From: Terriglobus albidus | Lineage (GTDB): Bacteria; Acidobacteriota; Terriglobia; Terriglobales; Acidobacteriaceae | Direction of reading: 5' to 3' | NCBI RefSeq assembly: GCF_008000815.1 | Contig: NZ_CP042806.1 | Coordinates: forward strand, 5,456,001-5,520,000 | DNA length: 64,000 nucleotides | Part shown: positions 25,006 to 36,526 of the stretch, one piece after another | Position numbering within the stretch: the first letter of the stretch is position 1 | Layout: every line of letters begins with the position of its first letter | Position numbers and translations under genes: made by a program | Notes under the pieces: generated by a model | Database searches by the model: none | Seen by the model: the letters and a program-made list of their open reading frames with translations, nothing else | What the model was told of the DNA's origin: nothing

Positions 25006-28000
25006 GCTGGCGCTTTCGCGTCCGTACACCTTTGTCGTTCTCGCACTTCTGCTCTTCCTCATCAGCCCTGTGATGCTGATGCGGACACCGGTCGACATCT
25101 TCCCTTCAATCAATATTCCGGTCGTAAGCATTATCTGGACCTATAACGGCCTGGTGCCCGCGGAGATGGAGTCACGTATCACCTCCATCTACGAGCGCGC
25201 GCTGACTACGACGGTGGGCAACATCGATCACATCGAATCGCAGTCGCTCAACGGAGTTTCTGTCATCAAGGTCTTCCTGCAGCCGCAGGCGAATGTGGAT
25301 GGAGCCATTGCGCAGGTTACGGCTGAGGCCCAGGCAACGCTGAAGCAGCTTCCTTCCGGCATCACACCGCCGCTCGTGATTCAGTACAGCGCCTCCACGG
25401 TGCCTATTCTGCAACTGGGCCTGAGCGGAAAAGGACTTTCAGAACAACAATTGAATGACTTCGGATCGAACTTCATCCGTCCACAGCTCGCCACTGTTCC
25501 CGGCGCCGCTGTTCCCCTGCCGTATGGCGGTAAGGTTCGCCAGATCATGGTGGACATCGATTCGGCACAGCTCACCTCGAAGGGGCTCTCTCCGGTCGAT
25601 GTGGTCAACGCCATCAATGCACAGAACGTAATTTTGCCATCGGGCTCGGCGAAGATCGGCAAAACCGAATACACCGTCGGCCTGAACGGCACACCGGTCA
25701 CAGTCGACCAGCTCAACGCGCTTCCGGTAAAGACGATCAACGGCGGGTCGATCTTCATGCATGACGTCGCCAACATCCGCGACGGATTTGCAGTGCAGCA
25801 GAACATCGTTCGTCAGGATGGCCAGCGGGGCGCCTTGCTCACGATTGAAAAGGCGGGCAGCGCCTCCACCCTCGCCATCGTCTCCGGGATCCGTTCCGTA
25901 TTACCGCGTATCGCCTCAACGCTTCCGCCGGAGTTGGTGATGCGGCCGCTCGCCGATCAGTCCGTCTTCGTCAGGGCATCGCTGAACGGAGTTCTGCGAG
26001 AAGGGATGATCGCGGCCTGTCTCACCTCGATCATGATCCTGGTCTTCCTTGGGAGCTGGCGCAGTACGCTGATCATCTGCATCTCGATCCCACTCTCGAT
26101 CCTTACCTCGCTCCTCATCCTCAGCGCGCTTGGCGAAAGCATCAACATTATGACGCTTGGCGGCCTGGCGCTCGCGGTTGGCGTGCTGGTCGACGACGCG
26201 ACCGTGGAGATCGAAAACATGCAGCGCAATGTGGCCATGGGGAAAGATCTCCGCCAGGCAATTCTCGATGCTGCCCAGGAGATTGCGGTACCTGCCTTTG
26301 TCTCAACCATATGCATCTGCATCGTCTTCGTGCCGATGTTCTTTCTCACCGGCGTCGCGCGTTACCTCTTCGTTCCTCTCGCGGAAGCCGTTGTCTTCGC
26401 GCTGCTGGCCTCTTACTTCTTCTCGCGAACCATCATCCCCACTCTGGTGATGTTCCTGCTTCCCAAAGAGGTGGAGGAACACCGGCATCCTGCATCAGAC
26501 GCCAGGCCTGGCCGCTTCGCCCGGCTCCATCAGCGGTTTGAGGCCGCCTTCGACCGGTTGCGCGATCGTTATACTCACCTTCTCTCGCAGTGCCTGGAAC
26601 ACCGTGCGATCTTCGCAGCGTGCTTCATTACCTTCTGCCTGGGAAGCGTGTTGCTCATTCCCCTGCTGGGGCGCGACTTCTTCCCGTATGTCGATGCCGG
26701 ACAGATTCGCCTGCATGTACGGGCAAAAACGGGTACTCGCATCGAAGAGACCGCGCGTCTGGTGGACGAGGTTGACCGGTATGTCAGAACCCAGATCCCC
26801 GCGGAGGAGATGGGTGGAATTCTGGATAACATCGGTCTGCCGACCAGCGGCATTAACCTTTCGTACAGTAACGGCGGCACCATTGGAAACGCAGATGCCG
26901 AGGTGCTGATCTCGCTCAACCAGAAACACCACCCAACGGCAGAGTATGTGGCGCATTTGCGCGAAGAACTGCCAAAGCAATTTCCTGGGACAGCGTTCTT
27001 CTTCGAGCCCGCCGACATCGTCAGCCAGACGCTGAACTTCGGTGTCCCGGCTCCAATCGATATCCAGATCGCCGGCAAGGACTTCGAGAGCAACTTCGCG
27101 CTCGCCTCCCAGATCGCAAACAAGATGCGATCGGTTCCCGGAGCCGTGGACGTTCATATCCAGCAGCAGATCGATCAACCGCGCCTGCAATATGACATTG
27201 ACCGCACTCGTATTCAGCAGGTGGGCCTGACAGAGCGTGACGTCGCCGGGAACGTACTCGTCTCTCTCAGCTCCAGCTTCCAGACGACACCAAACTTCTG
27301 GCTCAACCCGAAGAACGGCGTCTCCTACAACATCGCCGTACAGACGCCACAGTACAAACTCAGCTCAATCGACGCCATCGGGAATATTCCCATCAATTCA
27401 CCCAGCGCGCCCACGCCGCAGCTCTTCGAGAACCTTGCCACGATGAGCCGGACCTCTGAGCCCGCGGTCGTGAGCCACTACGATGTACAACGTGTTATCG
27501 ACATCTATGGCAGCGTGCAGGGCCGCGATCTCGGTGGAGTCGCCAACGATGTACAGAAGATCGTGGATGACGCATCGCATCATCTTGTTCGCGGCAGCCG
27601 CATCATCACCCGCGGCCAGGTGGCCACGATGCAGGCATCCTTTACAGGACTCTTCGCCGGTCTGGCCTTCGCCATCGCGCTCGTCTATCTGCTGCTGGTC
27701 GTGAACTTCCAGTCATGGACTGAGGCCTTCATCATCATCACAGCCCTGCCCGGCGCACTGGCAGGTATCTGCTGGTTCCTCTTCCTGACGCACACTTCGC
27801 TCAGCGTCCCGGCACTGATGGGAACCATCATGAGCATCGGAGTGGCCACCTCGAACAGCGTACTCATCATCACCTTCGCCAACGAACACTTCCAGGAGAA
27901 CAAAAATGCCATCAAGGCGGCTATTGAAGCTGGGGCGACCCGCCTGCGGCCGGTCATCATGACGGCCATGGCAATGATCATCGGCATGATTCCGATGGCG

Positions 28001-28165
28001 CTCGGCCTCGGCGATGGTGGCGAGCAGAATGCGCCTCTCGGACGGGCCGTCATCGGTGGCCTTCTCTTCGCAACCGTCGCAACGCTGTTCTTTGTTCCTA
28101 CGGTCTTCGCGCTCATTCGCAACAAGCGCAGCACAAACTACGCCCCCACGCCGGGCAACGCATAG
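24992..28165 (+). CDS. RND efflux permease, HAE1/AcrB-like
   Basis: A 1057-residue inner-membrane proton-driven pump. It has the usual 12 helices and two large periplasmic loops. Typical stretches: RPYTFVVLALLLF at helix 1, VDIFPSINIPVVSIIWTYNG, LGGLALAVGVLVDDATVEIE in helix 4 (proton-relay Asp pair), GRDFFPYVDAGQIRLHVRA after helix 7, and GGLLFATVATLFFVPTVFAL at the end. The gene overlaps the receiver gene by 14 bp. Here the permease comes before its adaptor and outer-membrane factor, the reverse of the usual order. The substrate cannot be told from the sequence. Confidence 0.93.
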   Translation: MWIVRLALSRPYTFVVLALLLFLISPVMLMRTPVDIFPSINIPVVSIIWTYNGLVPAEMESRITSIYERALTTTVGNIDHIESQSLNGVSVIKVFLQPQANVDGAIAQVTAEAQATLKQLPSGITPPLVIQYSASTVPILQLGLSGKGLSEQQLNDFGSNFIRPQLATVPGAAVPLPYGGKVRQIMVDIDSAQLTSKGLSPVDVVNAINAQNVILPSGSAKIGKTEYTVGLNGTPVTVDQLNALPVKTINGGSIFMHDVANIRDGFAVQQNIVRQDGQRGALLTIEKAGSASTLAIVSGIRSVLPRIASTLPPELVMRPLADQSVFVRASLNGVLREGMIAACLTSIMILVFLGSWRSTLIICISIPLSILTSLLILSALGESINIMTLGGLALAVGVLVDDATVEIENMQRNVAMGKDLRQAILDAAQEIAVPAFVSTICICIVFVPMFFLTGVARYLFVPLAEAVVFALLASYFFSRTIIPTLVMFLLPKEVEEHRHPASDARPGRFARLHQRFEAAFDRLRDRYTHLLSQCLEHRAIFAACFITFCLGSVLLIPLLGRDFFPYVDAGQIRLHVRAKTGTRIEETARLVDEVDRYVRTQIPAEEMGGILDNIGLPTSGINLSYSNGGTIGNADAEVLISLNQKHHPTAEYVAHLREELPKQFPGTAFFFEPADIVSQTLNFGVPAPIDIQIAGKDFESNFALASQIANKMRSVPGAVDVHIQQQIDQPRLQYDIDRTRIQQVGLTERDVAGNVLVSLSSSFQTTPNFWLNPKNGVSYNIAVQTPQYKLSSIDAIGNIPINSPSAPTPQLFENLATMSRTSEPAVVSHYDVQRVIDIYGSVQGRDLGGVANDVQKIVDDASHHLVRGSRIITRGQVATMQASFTGLFAGLAFAIALVYLLLVVNFQSWTEAFIIITALPGALAGICWFLFLTHTSLSVPALMGTIMSIGVATSNSVLIITFANEHFQENKNAIKAAIEAGATRLRPVIMTAMAMIIGMIPMALGLGDGGEQNAPLGRAVIGGLLFATVATLFFVPTVFALIRNKRSTNYAPTPGNA

Positions 28166-28176
28166 GGAGATCAACC

Positions 28177-29355
28177 ATGACTGAACACACTCCATCTAAT
28201 CCCGTTTTACCTTCTTCCAGCGGCAGACGGCTTCTGTTCTTCCTTCTGGTTCCCGCGGTGCTCTGCATTGCCGGAGTTCTGACACTCGGCCTGCGGGGGC
28301 GGCAGACGAAAGCTCTCGCGGCAACCACGCGCGCCCTGGAATCGGAACCGGTCTCGATCATCCATGCCAAAGTAGGCGCCCCTAACAGCGACCTCACGTT
28401 ACCCGGAACCTTGCAGGCCTACTCCGATTCACCGATCTATGCACGGACAAGCGGCTACGTCTCCCACTGGTACGCTGACATCGGTACCCATGTGCGCCAG
28501 GGCCAGCTCCTCGCCGAGATTGACTCACCTGAGATCGACCAGGAGCTGAATCAGGCGCGTGCAACCGTGAACCAGGTACAGGCGAACCTCACCCTGGCGA
28601 ATATCACCGCCAAACGCTACCAGGACCTGATCCGGACGAACGCGGTTTCGCAGCAAGAGGTGGATCAGAACAATCAGAACCTCGAAGCACAGAAGGCAAA
28701 CCTGCAGGCCGCCGCCGCCAATGTGAACCGCTTGCAGCAGATGCAGGGTTTCGAGCGTGTCGTGGCCCCCTTCGACGGCGTTATCACACAGCGCCGGACC
28801 GATATCGGCGACCTCGTCAATGCCGGCAACGGAGGCGCTGCCTTTGAACTCTTCCGCATCTCGAAGATCGACACCGTCCGTATCTTCGTTCCGGTTCCGG
28901 AAGCTTACAGCCAACAGATCACGAACGGGCTGAAGGCGACACTGGAGCTTACAGCGATTCCCGGAAGAGAGTGGAGCGGTAGTGTCACCCGCGACAACCA
29001 CGCAATCGACGCCACCTCACATACGCTGCTTACTGAGATCGACGTGCCGAACCCGAAGGGTGAGCTAATGCCCGGCGCCTATGCCACGGTACGCTTCCAT
29101 GTCACACAACCGGTCTCATCTTTGACCATCCCGTCCGGGTCTATTCTCTACCAGGCAAGCGGGCCACAAGTCGCCACCGTGACTTCGCAGAACACCATCC
29201 TGCTCAAGAAGGTCGCTGTCGGACGCGACTTCGGCGACTCGGTGGAAGTCACAAGCGGCATCTCGGCAAACGATGCCGTCGTCTCCAGCCCACCTGATTA
29301 TCTGATCGACGGCATGCGCGCCGACATTCAGAACTCAGCAGCAGGCCAAAACTAA
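28177..29355 (+). CDS. RND efflux periplasmic adaptor (HlyD/AcrA family)
   Basis: A 392-residue membrane-fusion protein joining the permease to the outer-membrane factor. One N-terminal membrane helix (LLFFLLVPAVLCIAGVLTLG), first lipoyl half (IYARTSGYVSHWYADIGTHV), a coiled-coil hairpin with NQARATVNQVQANLTLA, second lipoyl half (RVVAPFDGVITQRRTDIGDL), and beta-barrel and membrane-proximal domains. No lipobox. It starts 11 bp after the permease stop. Confidence 0.92.
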   Translation: MTEHTPSNPVLPSSSGRRLLFFLLVPAVLCIAGVLTLGLRGRQTKALAATTRALESEPVSIIHAKVGAPNSDLTLPGTLQAYSDSPIYARTSGYVSHWYADIGTHVRQGQLLAEIDSPEIDQELNQARATVNQVQANLTLANITAKRYQDLIRTNAVSQQEVDQNNQNLEAQKANLQAAAANVNRLQQMQGFERVVAPFDGVITQRRTDIGDLVNAGNGGAAFELFRISKIDTVRIFVPVPEAYSQQITNGLKATLELTAIPGREWSGSVTRDNHAIDATSHTLLTEIDVPNPKGELMPGAYATVRFHVTQPVSSLTIPSGSILYQASGPQVATVTSQNTILLKKVAVGRDFGDSVEVTSGISANDAVVSSPPDYLIDGMRADIQNSAAGQN

Positions 29356-29364
29356 GGAGGGACC

Positions 29365-30798
29365 ATGCAGAGCAAGCAGCGTTTCATTTCGGCCGTCCTC
29401 GCCTGCGCTTTCACCGTGCTATTAGCGGGTTGTATGGTAGGCCCGAATTATAAGAAGCCAGTCGTTCCAGTGCCGCCCACGTTCGCCGGTGCAAACGCAT
29501 CGTCCGACAATTCCCAGAGCTCGATCGCATATACAAATTGGTGGAAGGTCTTCAACGACCCTGTACTCAACGACCTCGAGACCCAGGCCGACCAGGCGAA
29601 TCGTGATATCAAGATCGCCGTAACCCATGTCGATCAGGCATCCGCCTTTACTCAAGGCGTTCGGTCGCAGTTGTATCCCACGATCGGCATCGGCGGATCC
29701 GCGCTTCGCGCACGTGAGGCACAGAACCGCCCCAACAACGGCAATACGGCGGGACGGGCGGCCACGTATAACGATCTTCAGCTATCCCTTGCGGCCAGCT
29801 ATGAGTTCGATGCCTGGGGACGCATCCGGCGCTCGATCGAATCTGCCCGGGCAACACAGGAGGCGTCCCAGGCGGACCTTCGCTTCGTGACCCTTTCTGT
29901 CGAGTCCGATGTTGCGGTGACGTACTACAACCTCCGACAGACAGACCAGCAATTGCAGATTCTCAGCGACACAATCGATACACTTCGTCAGAGCCTGGAC
30001 CTGACGACGAGCCTGTTCCAGAAAGGGCTCAGCAGCGAGCTTGAAGTCAAGCAGGCGCAGACACTGCTCGATCAAACCGTAGCGCAACAACATGCCGCCG
30101 AGTTACAGCGTGCGCAGATGGAGCACGGCCTGGCAGTGCTGCTGGGACGCACTGTAGAAAGCTTCTCGCTGCCAGCCGCGCCGTTGCAGGCTCTTCCTCC
30201 ACAGATCCCCATCGGCCTGCCGGCCAACCTGCTCGAGCGACGCCCTGACATTGTGGAGGCCGACCGCTCCGTAGCTGCAGCCACCGCACAGATCGGTGTT
30301 GCGAAGGCCGCCTACTTCCCTCAACTGTCGCTTACGGGACTGGCTGGATATGAGAGCAGCAATGCAGCCCATCTGCTCAACTGGCAGAACAGTATCGCCT
30401 CCCTTGGAGCGTCTGTGGCTGCGCCTCTCTTTACCGGCGGCAGACTGAAGGCCGGCGTGGAACAGGCGCAGGCTGTCTACAGACAGTCGTTGGCGCAGTA
30501 TGAGAAGACGGTCCTCGGCGCCTACCGCGAGACCGAAGATCAGCTATCCGCACTTCACTTCCTGGAACAGCAGGCCGACGCACAAGGCAGAGCGGTGCAG
30601 GAAGCGCAGCAGGCACAAGCCATCGCAACAGCAAGGTACAAGAGCGGCCTTGTAAGTTATCTTGACGTTGTGGTCGCGGAGCAGACGGTGCTGGCCAATG
30701 AGCGCAGCGCGGCCCAGATCGCCGGAGAACGCATGGTCGCCTCAGTCGTTCTGATCAAAACCCTGGGCGGCGGATGGAATGGGACCGCAACTCCCTAG
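29365..30798 (+). CDS. RND outer-membrane factor (NodT/OprM family lipoprotein)
   Basis: A 477-residue outer-membrane channel. The signal has a lipobox (VLLAGC) followed by MVGPNYKKP, the hallmark of the NodT family. The two repeats of the channel are seen, with SYEFDAWGRIRRSIESARAT in the first and APLFTGGRLKAGVEQAQAVY in the second. It starts 9 bp after the adaptor gene, completing a tripartite efflux operon. Confidence 0.93.
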   Translation: MQSKQRFISAVLACAFTVLLAGCMVGPNYKKPVVPVPPTFAGANASSDNSQSSIAYTNWWKVFNDPVLNDLETQADQANRDIKIAVTHVDQASAFTQGVRSQLYPTIGIGGSALRAREAQNRPNNGNTAGRAATYNDLQLSLAASYEFDAWGRIRRSIESARATQEASQADLRFVTLSVESDVAVTYYNLRQTDQQLQILSDTIDTLRQSLDLTTSLFQKGLSSELEVKQAQTLLDQTVAQQHAAELQRAQMEHGLAVLLGRTVESFSLPAAPLQALPPQIPIGLPANLLERRPDIVEADRSVAAATAQIGVAKAAYFPQLSLTGLAGYESSNAAHLLNWQNSIASLGASVAAPLFTGGRLKAGVEQAQAVYRQSLAQYEKTVLGAYRETEDQLSALHFLEQQADAQGRAVQEAQQAQAIATARYKSGLVSYLDVVVAEQTVLANERSAAQIAGERMVASVVLIKTLGGGWNGTATP

Positions 30799-30823
30799 AA
30801 GGCCACAGCCAGGCCCAATAAAA

Positions 30824-30856
30824 CCCGGCGATGAGCGAGTTTCGCCCACCGCCGGG
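30824..30856 (+). terminator. Possible hairpin after the RND operon
   Basis: Outer stem CCCGGCG/CGCCGGG with a small inner stem (GCGA/TCGC), 26 bp after the last stop of the RND operon. There is no T-run after it, so it could be a factor-dependent terminator or an RNA-stabilising hairpin. Nothing else is seen up to the AraC gene. Confidence 0.35.
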
Positions 30857-31033
30857 ACCCTGGAGGCTAACCAAGGAACTTATCTCTTCGCGGAGAGATA
30901 CTTCTGAATCTTCACGTTTAGACGACGGCAGGACAGAGAAAGACGCATTATTACGAGCTGCGCCCTTCTACGTTAGGGCGCGCTGAATGTCGTGTGATAG
31001 ATGATGCAGAATCGCAGCGATGACTGCGAGACT

Positions 31034-32041
31034 CTACGCGGTTGTGGATGCCCGATGCGCCTCACGCCAGTCGCCGGGTGGTACGCCTTCCCACGAGCGG
31101 AAGGCGCGGCCGAAGGAGTTCGGGTCCTGAAAGCCGAGAAGATAGGCGGCTTCATTCAGTTCCAGCGCCGAGTTGCTGAGATAGTACCTTGCCATCTGGT
31201 GACGAGCCTCATCGAGAACCCGCTGGAAGCTGGATCCACCTTCCTGCAAGCGGCGCTGCAAGGTGCGCGAGCTCATATGCAATGCACGCGCCACGATCTC
31301 AATCGATGGCCGTTGACCGGTCAGCCGATCCTGAATCGCACGCCTCACCAACTCGATAAAGCTGTCTTCCGCTTTATGCAGCTTCATCTGTTCGTCAAAC
31401 TGCGGGGCAAGCAGATCCAATAGCTCCGTGTTCCGGGTCACAAACGGAAGCATGGCATCCTCTGCGCGGAAGACAATTGCGTTCTGGACAGCTCCGGTCG
31501 TCACCTGGCATCCCAAGAGGCGCTCCGTCGCGCGCACGTTCGATCGTGGCTGAATGTACTCCACACGCAGAGGCGTCACCGGCTTTCCCGTGCCATGCCG
31601 CGCAATCGTCACCATCCACGCGAAACAATAATCCGTCAGCAGCCGCGGCTCTGTCTCCACTGCCGCCAGCCAGCGAAAACTGATGCTGAACTCGTCCTCG
31701 CTAATCTGGTGGAGAATCTCTTCCGGCGCCGTCAGCTTCTTGTAGCGGGCCATATGCTTTACCGCTGCTACGAGGTTTTCGGTCGACAGCGCGGCTATCC
31801 CCATGGGATGGAAGCGCTCGGTCTTTGTCTCGACGGCAAGCTTCAGGCCGATCAGCGGATCGGAGCTCACGCACTCGATGGCATGCCACAGCGCGAAGAG
31901 CTCTTCGGTCGATACCAGGATGCGCGTCTGCCGAAAAAGATCCTGCGGCAAGCCCGCCTTCCGCAATACCTCAGGAACGGACACACCAAGCTCCTCAAGC
32001 TTGTTGGCGAGCCGGCCGGCGACACGAAAGTGCTTCAGCAT
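31034..32041 (-). CDS. AraC-family transcriptional regulator
   Basis: A 335-residue regulator of the OruR/ArgR-like type with the long N-terminal Arabinose_bd domain (about 15-195; GLPQDLFRQ ... LVSTEELFALWHAIE) and a C-terminal double HTH (about 235-330; IEIVARALHMSSRTLQRRLQ and EAAYLLGFQDPNSFGRAFRS). The final RSWEGVPPGDWRE matches the family's usual F-R-W-x-G-x-x-P-x-x-WR. It is divergent from an aldo/keto reductase gene 245 bp away and probably controls it. Confidence 0.92.
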   Translation of the reverse strand: MLKHFRVAGRLANKLEELGVSVPEVLRKAGLPQDLFRQTRILVSTEELFALWHAIECVSSDPLIGLKLAVETKTERFHPMGIAALSTENLVAAVKHMARYKKLTAPEEILHQISEDEFSISFRWLAAVETEPRLLTDYCFAWMVTIARHGTGKPVTPLRVEYIQPRSNVRATERLLGCQVTTGAVQNAIVFRAEDAMLPFVTRNTELLDLLAPQFDEQMKLHKAEDSFIELVRRAIQDRLTGQRPSIEIVARALHMSSRTLQRRLQEGGSSFQRVLDEARHQMARYYLSNSALELNEAAYLLGFQDPNSFGRAFRSWEGVPPGDWREAHRASTTA

Positions 32042-32253
32042 GGAGTTCGTCCTCCTCTTTAAGCCTACCGGAGTACGTCATGGCCCGGCATGCCTATCGC
32101 GCCATACAGCATGCGAACCGCGCCAACTCTGGCGGCGCGGAATGGCGTATTTTGCAGATAGATTGGCGGGCGATGTTGGGCGAGCCGCGCAATATCCAGT
32201 TATTGTCAGAGCATCGGAACGCGGCTTCCCGCACTCCAACTGGCACGGAGTGA

Positions 32254-33768
<1,515 letters not shown>

Positions 33769-35211
33769 CTAAACCTCCAGCACTCCCTTCAACCGCCGCA
33801 TACCTTCCCGAATCTCCGCCTCACGCAACCTCGCAAATCCCAGGATCAATCCCGGCCTCAACGGCTTCCCGACATAGTGCCCGGAGACTCCATAGATCCC
33901 CACACCTCGTTCGGCGGCACGCGCAATTACCGCTGCTTCCTCGATGCGTCGCTTTGGCCAGAGAACGATGTGAGCCCCCGCGCCCTGCCCTGTTACTGTC
34001 ACCTGGTCACCGAAGACATCCTCCACCGACTCCAGCAAAGCATCGCGGCGCGCTACATTGCTTCGCCGCAAACGCCGCAGATGCCGCTCATACATCCCGC
34101 TGATAAGAAACTCCGCCAGCGTCTGCTGTTCCAGGGTTGAAGTATGCCGATCACACAGCCACTTCGCCGCCATGAGTGCCGGCATCAGCGAACGCGGAGC
34201 AATCAGGTAGCCGATACGCAGCGCTGGGAAGACGGTCCGCGAGAATGTCCCCAGATAAAGGACACGGCCCTCACGGTCCAGCCCCTGCAGCGACTCCAGC
34301 GCCTGGCCCCCATAGCGGAATTCGCCATCGTAGTCGTCTTCCACAATCACCGCGCGATTGTGCTTGGCCCAGTCCAGCAGCTCCAACCGGCGTGAGAGCG
34401 GCAGCACCGCACCGGTCGGAAACTGATGCGACGGCGTCACGAAGACCATCCGCGCCGCTGCGGGAATCTTCCCAGGGATAATGCCTTCATGATCCACCGG
34501 CACCGGCCTCAACCGCGCCCGTGCCGCGCGCAGCCCTTCGCGGATGCCGCGATATCCGGGATCCTCAATCGCGACCGAGTCTTCGGGTTCCACCAACACA
34601 CGCACAATCAGATCCAACGCCTGTGCCGAGCCGTTCACGATCAGCACCTGCGATGGATCGCACACTACACCGCGCGAGCGCTTCAGGTGGGCAGCAATCG
34701 CCTCCTGCAACTCCGGTGATCCGGCTGCGGCGCCATAATCCAGCTCATGCACCGGAGCCTTGCGGGCGCTGCGCAACAGCATGCGCCTCCACGCTTCAAA
34801 GGGAAACAGATCGATGTTGCTGCGGCCATAGACAAAGTCATAGCGCGGGGGCCGCCGCGGTCGACGATCGGTCTCACCCAGCTCCGTGGCCGTTTGCTCT
34901 ACAAGCTTGCCGAAGCGCGACATCCGGAACCGTGCGGTGTGCATCCGCTCCTGCACCGCTCGCAGATTCAGCGCATCGGTCACATAGGTGCCCGCGCCGC
35001 GACGGCCCGCGATATATCCCTCCGCCAGCAATTGGTCGTAAGCAAGTAACACGACCGTCCGCGAGACATGAAGCTGCTCCGCCAATTCGCGCGTTGACGG
35101 CAGCCGCTCGCCGGAACGCAGCTTGCCCGCCAACACGGCATCGCGCAGGCCATGGTAGATCTGCCGGAAGAGCGGCTCGCCAGTCGGAGAAATTGGTATT
35201 ACCAGATTCAT
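33769..35211 (-). CDS. MocR/PdxR-type regulator (GntR HTH + aminotransferase domain)
   Basis: A 480-residue fusion regulator. Residues about 10-75 form a GntR winged helix (FRQIYHGLRDAVLAGKLRSG, LPSTRELAEQLHVSRTVVLL). From about 120 on is a fold-type I aminotransferase domain that binds PLP, with LDYGAAAGSPELQEAIAAHL, VIVEDDYDGEFRYGG and GTFSRTVFPALRIGYLI holding the PLP-lysine position (in this copy the expected TFSKT lysine reads TFSRT, Arg instead of Lys). The frame runs on upstream to 35868 but that part is antisense to the flavin-binding gene. It is divergent from the PNPOx-like gene 39 bp away and likely controls it. Confidence 0.9.
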   Translation of the reverse strand: MNLVIPISPTGEPLFRQIYHGLRDAVLAGKLRSGERLPSTRELAEQLHVSRTVVLLAYDQLLAEGYIAGRRGAGTYVTDALNLRAVQERMHTARFRMSRFGKLVEQTATELGETDRRPRRPPRYDFVYGRSNIDLFPFEAWRRMLLRSARKAPVHELDYGAAAGSPELQEAIAAHLKRSRGVVCDPSQVLIVNGSAQALDLIVRVLVEPEDSVAIEDPGYRGIREGLRAARARLRPVPVDHEGIIPGKIPAAARMVFVTPSHQFPTGAVLPLSRRLELLDWAKHNRAVIVEDDYDGEFRYGGQALESLQGLDREGRVLYLGTFSRTVFPALRIGYLIAPRSLMPALMAAKWLCDRHTSTLEQQTLAEFLISGMYERHLRRLRRSNVARRDALLESVEDVFGDQVTVTGQGAGAHIVLWPKRRIEEAAVIARAAERGVGIYGVSGHYVGKPLRPGLILGFARLREAEIREGMRRLKGVLEV

Positions 35212-35250
35212 AAAAAGTGGACCTTTGAGATTACCACGCCGTCTGGCACG

Positions 35251-35922
35251 ATGAGACCCATGACAGATCAGGTACAAAGGCCCATGACCGAACGCTCGCA
35301 GGTAAGGCGTGTTCCCAAGCGCGCCGCCTATGACGCCGCCACCATCCACGCCATCCTGGATGCCGCATTCCTGGCCCACGTTGGCTTCGTCGTTGAAGGG
35401 CAGCCGTTCGTCATTCCCACGCTTTACGGCCGCAGGGACGACAAGCTGTATCTTCACGGATCGTCCGTGAGCCGGATGCTCCGCGAGTCGGGCAAAGGCA
35501 TTCCGCTCTGTATCACCGTCACGCTCGTTGATGCCCTGGTGCTGGCGCGCTCTGCCTTTCATCACTCGATGAACTACCGCTCGGTGGTCGCCTTCGGCAA
35601 CGCACGCCTGGTCGATGATGCGGAGCAGAAGAACGAGGCTCTCCGCCTGATCTCTGACCATCTCCTCGCCGGCCGCTGGGATGAGGTGCGTCCGCCTACC
35701 GCGCAGGAGCTGAAGGCGACGGCGGTGCTGGAGTTCACCATCGAAGAGGCCTCCGCCAAGACCAGAAGTGGTTTTCCGGTGGACGATGAGGAAGATTATG
35801 CGCTGCCGGTATGGGCGGGCATTCTTCCTTTGCCGGTGATACCGCAGGCCCCCATCGCCGACCCGCAACTACCTGCGGATATTGCTGTATCTGCAAGCAT
35901 TACCGACCGATCTAGCCGCTGA
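35251..35922 (+). CDS. Pyridoxamine 5'-phosphate oxidase-family flavin-binding protein
   Basis: A 223-residue protein of the NimA-like/split-barrel FMN-binding type: AFLAHVGFVVEGQPFVIPTL, LYLHGSSVSRMLR, CITVTLVDALVLARSAFHHS, MNYRSVVAFG. It probably binds FMN, PLP or a related cofactor. ATGs at 35251 and 35260 are both possible. A MocR-type regulator starts 39 bp away in the other direction; the pairing of this regulator type with PNPOx-like proteins is common and suggests PLP-responsive control. Confidence 0.85.
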   Translation: MRPMTDQVQRPMTERSQVRRVPKRAAYDAATIHAILDAAFLAHVGFVVEGQPFVIPTLYGRRDDKLYLHGSSVSRMLRESGKGIPLCITVTLVDALVLARSAFHHSMNYRSVVAFGNARLVDDAEQKNEALRLISDHLLAGRWDEVRPPTAQELKATAVLEFTIEEASAKTRSGFPVDDEEDYALPVWAGILPLPVIPQAPIADPQLPADIAVSASITDRSSR

Positions 35923-35998
35923 CCGAACAGACTAACCGAGTCACCGGTCTGCCGGTCTAATATGGAGACGACATTTTCGGTCTGGAAGGAGAGGTCCT

Positions 35999-36526
35999 AT
36001 GCGCCGCTATTACCTTCTCGCCCTTGCCGCATTGCTTACCGCGACAGCCTGCACACAGCAGCCGTCGCCAGTCGTCCAGTATCGGCTTCCCGAACTTCTG
36101 GCCTCGCCTGCGGCCTGTCCCATCGGCTTCACCGCGCGTGCCAGCGGAACACCGGTGATGGTGCAGACAAAGGATGGAAAGGGCAAAGAGCCCGCCCACT
36201 CCGTCTCGCTCCAATTCAAGAGCAACGATACGCGCCGCGTTGAAAGCGCAACGGTGACGATCCACGGCATCCGGCAGACAAACCTTTATCTCAAGACCCG
36301 CGGTGCAACCGAAGCAAATACCTCACGCACTTTCTATCTGCATCCCAACGCGGGATCAGACGGAATCGTGCAGGATCAGGTCTCGGTCGCAGGAATCACC
36401 ACATTGCGATCTGCCGAGATAACGGAGATGCGCTATACCGATGGAACAGTCTGGCATCCTTCCAAGCTCTCGGCCTGCCAGGCAGCGATCAGCGGCTTTC
36501 GGCTTATCAACACACCTGCTCATTGA
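35999..36526 (+). CDS. Putative lipoprotein, unknown function
   Basis: A 175-residue protein with a lipoprotein signal (YYLLALAALLTATAC, lipobox Cys18). The mature part is beta-rich, with RASGTPVMVQTKDGK and SVSLQFKSNDTRRVESATVT; three Cys remain or less. No family recognised. Strong ribosome binding site (GGAAGGAGAGG). It stands alone. Similar lipid-anchored proteins are frequent in acidobacteria, but I cannot assign a role. Confidence 0.72.
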   Translation: MRRYYLLALAALLTATACTQQPSPVVQYRLPELLASPAACPIGFTARASGTPVMVQTKDGKGKEPAHSVSLQFKSNDTRRVESATVTIHGIRQTNLYLKTRGATEANTSRTFYLHPNAGSDGIVQDQVSVAGITTLRSAEITEMRYTDGTVWHPSKLSACQAAISGFRLINTPAH

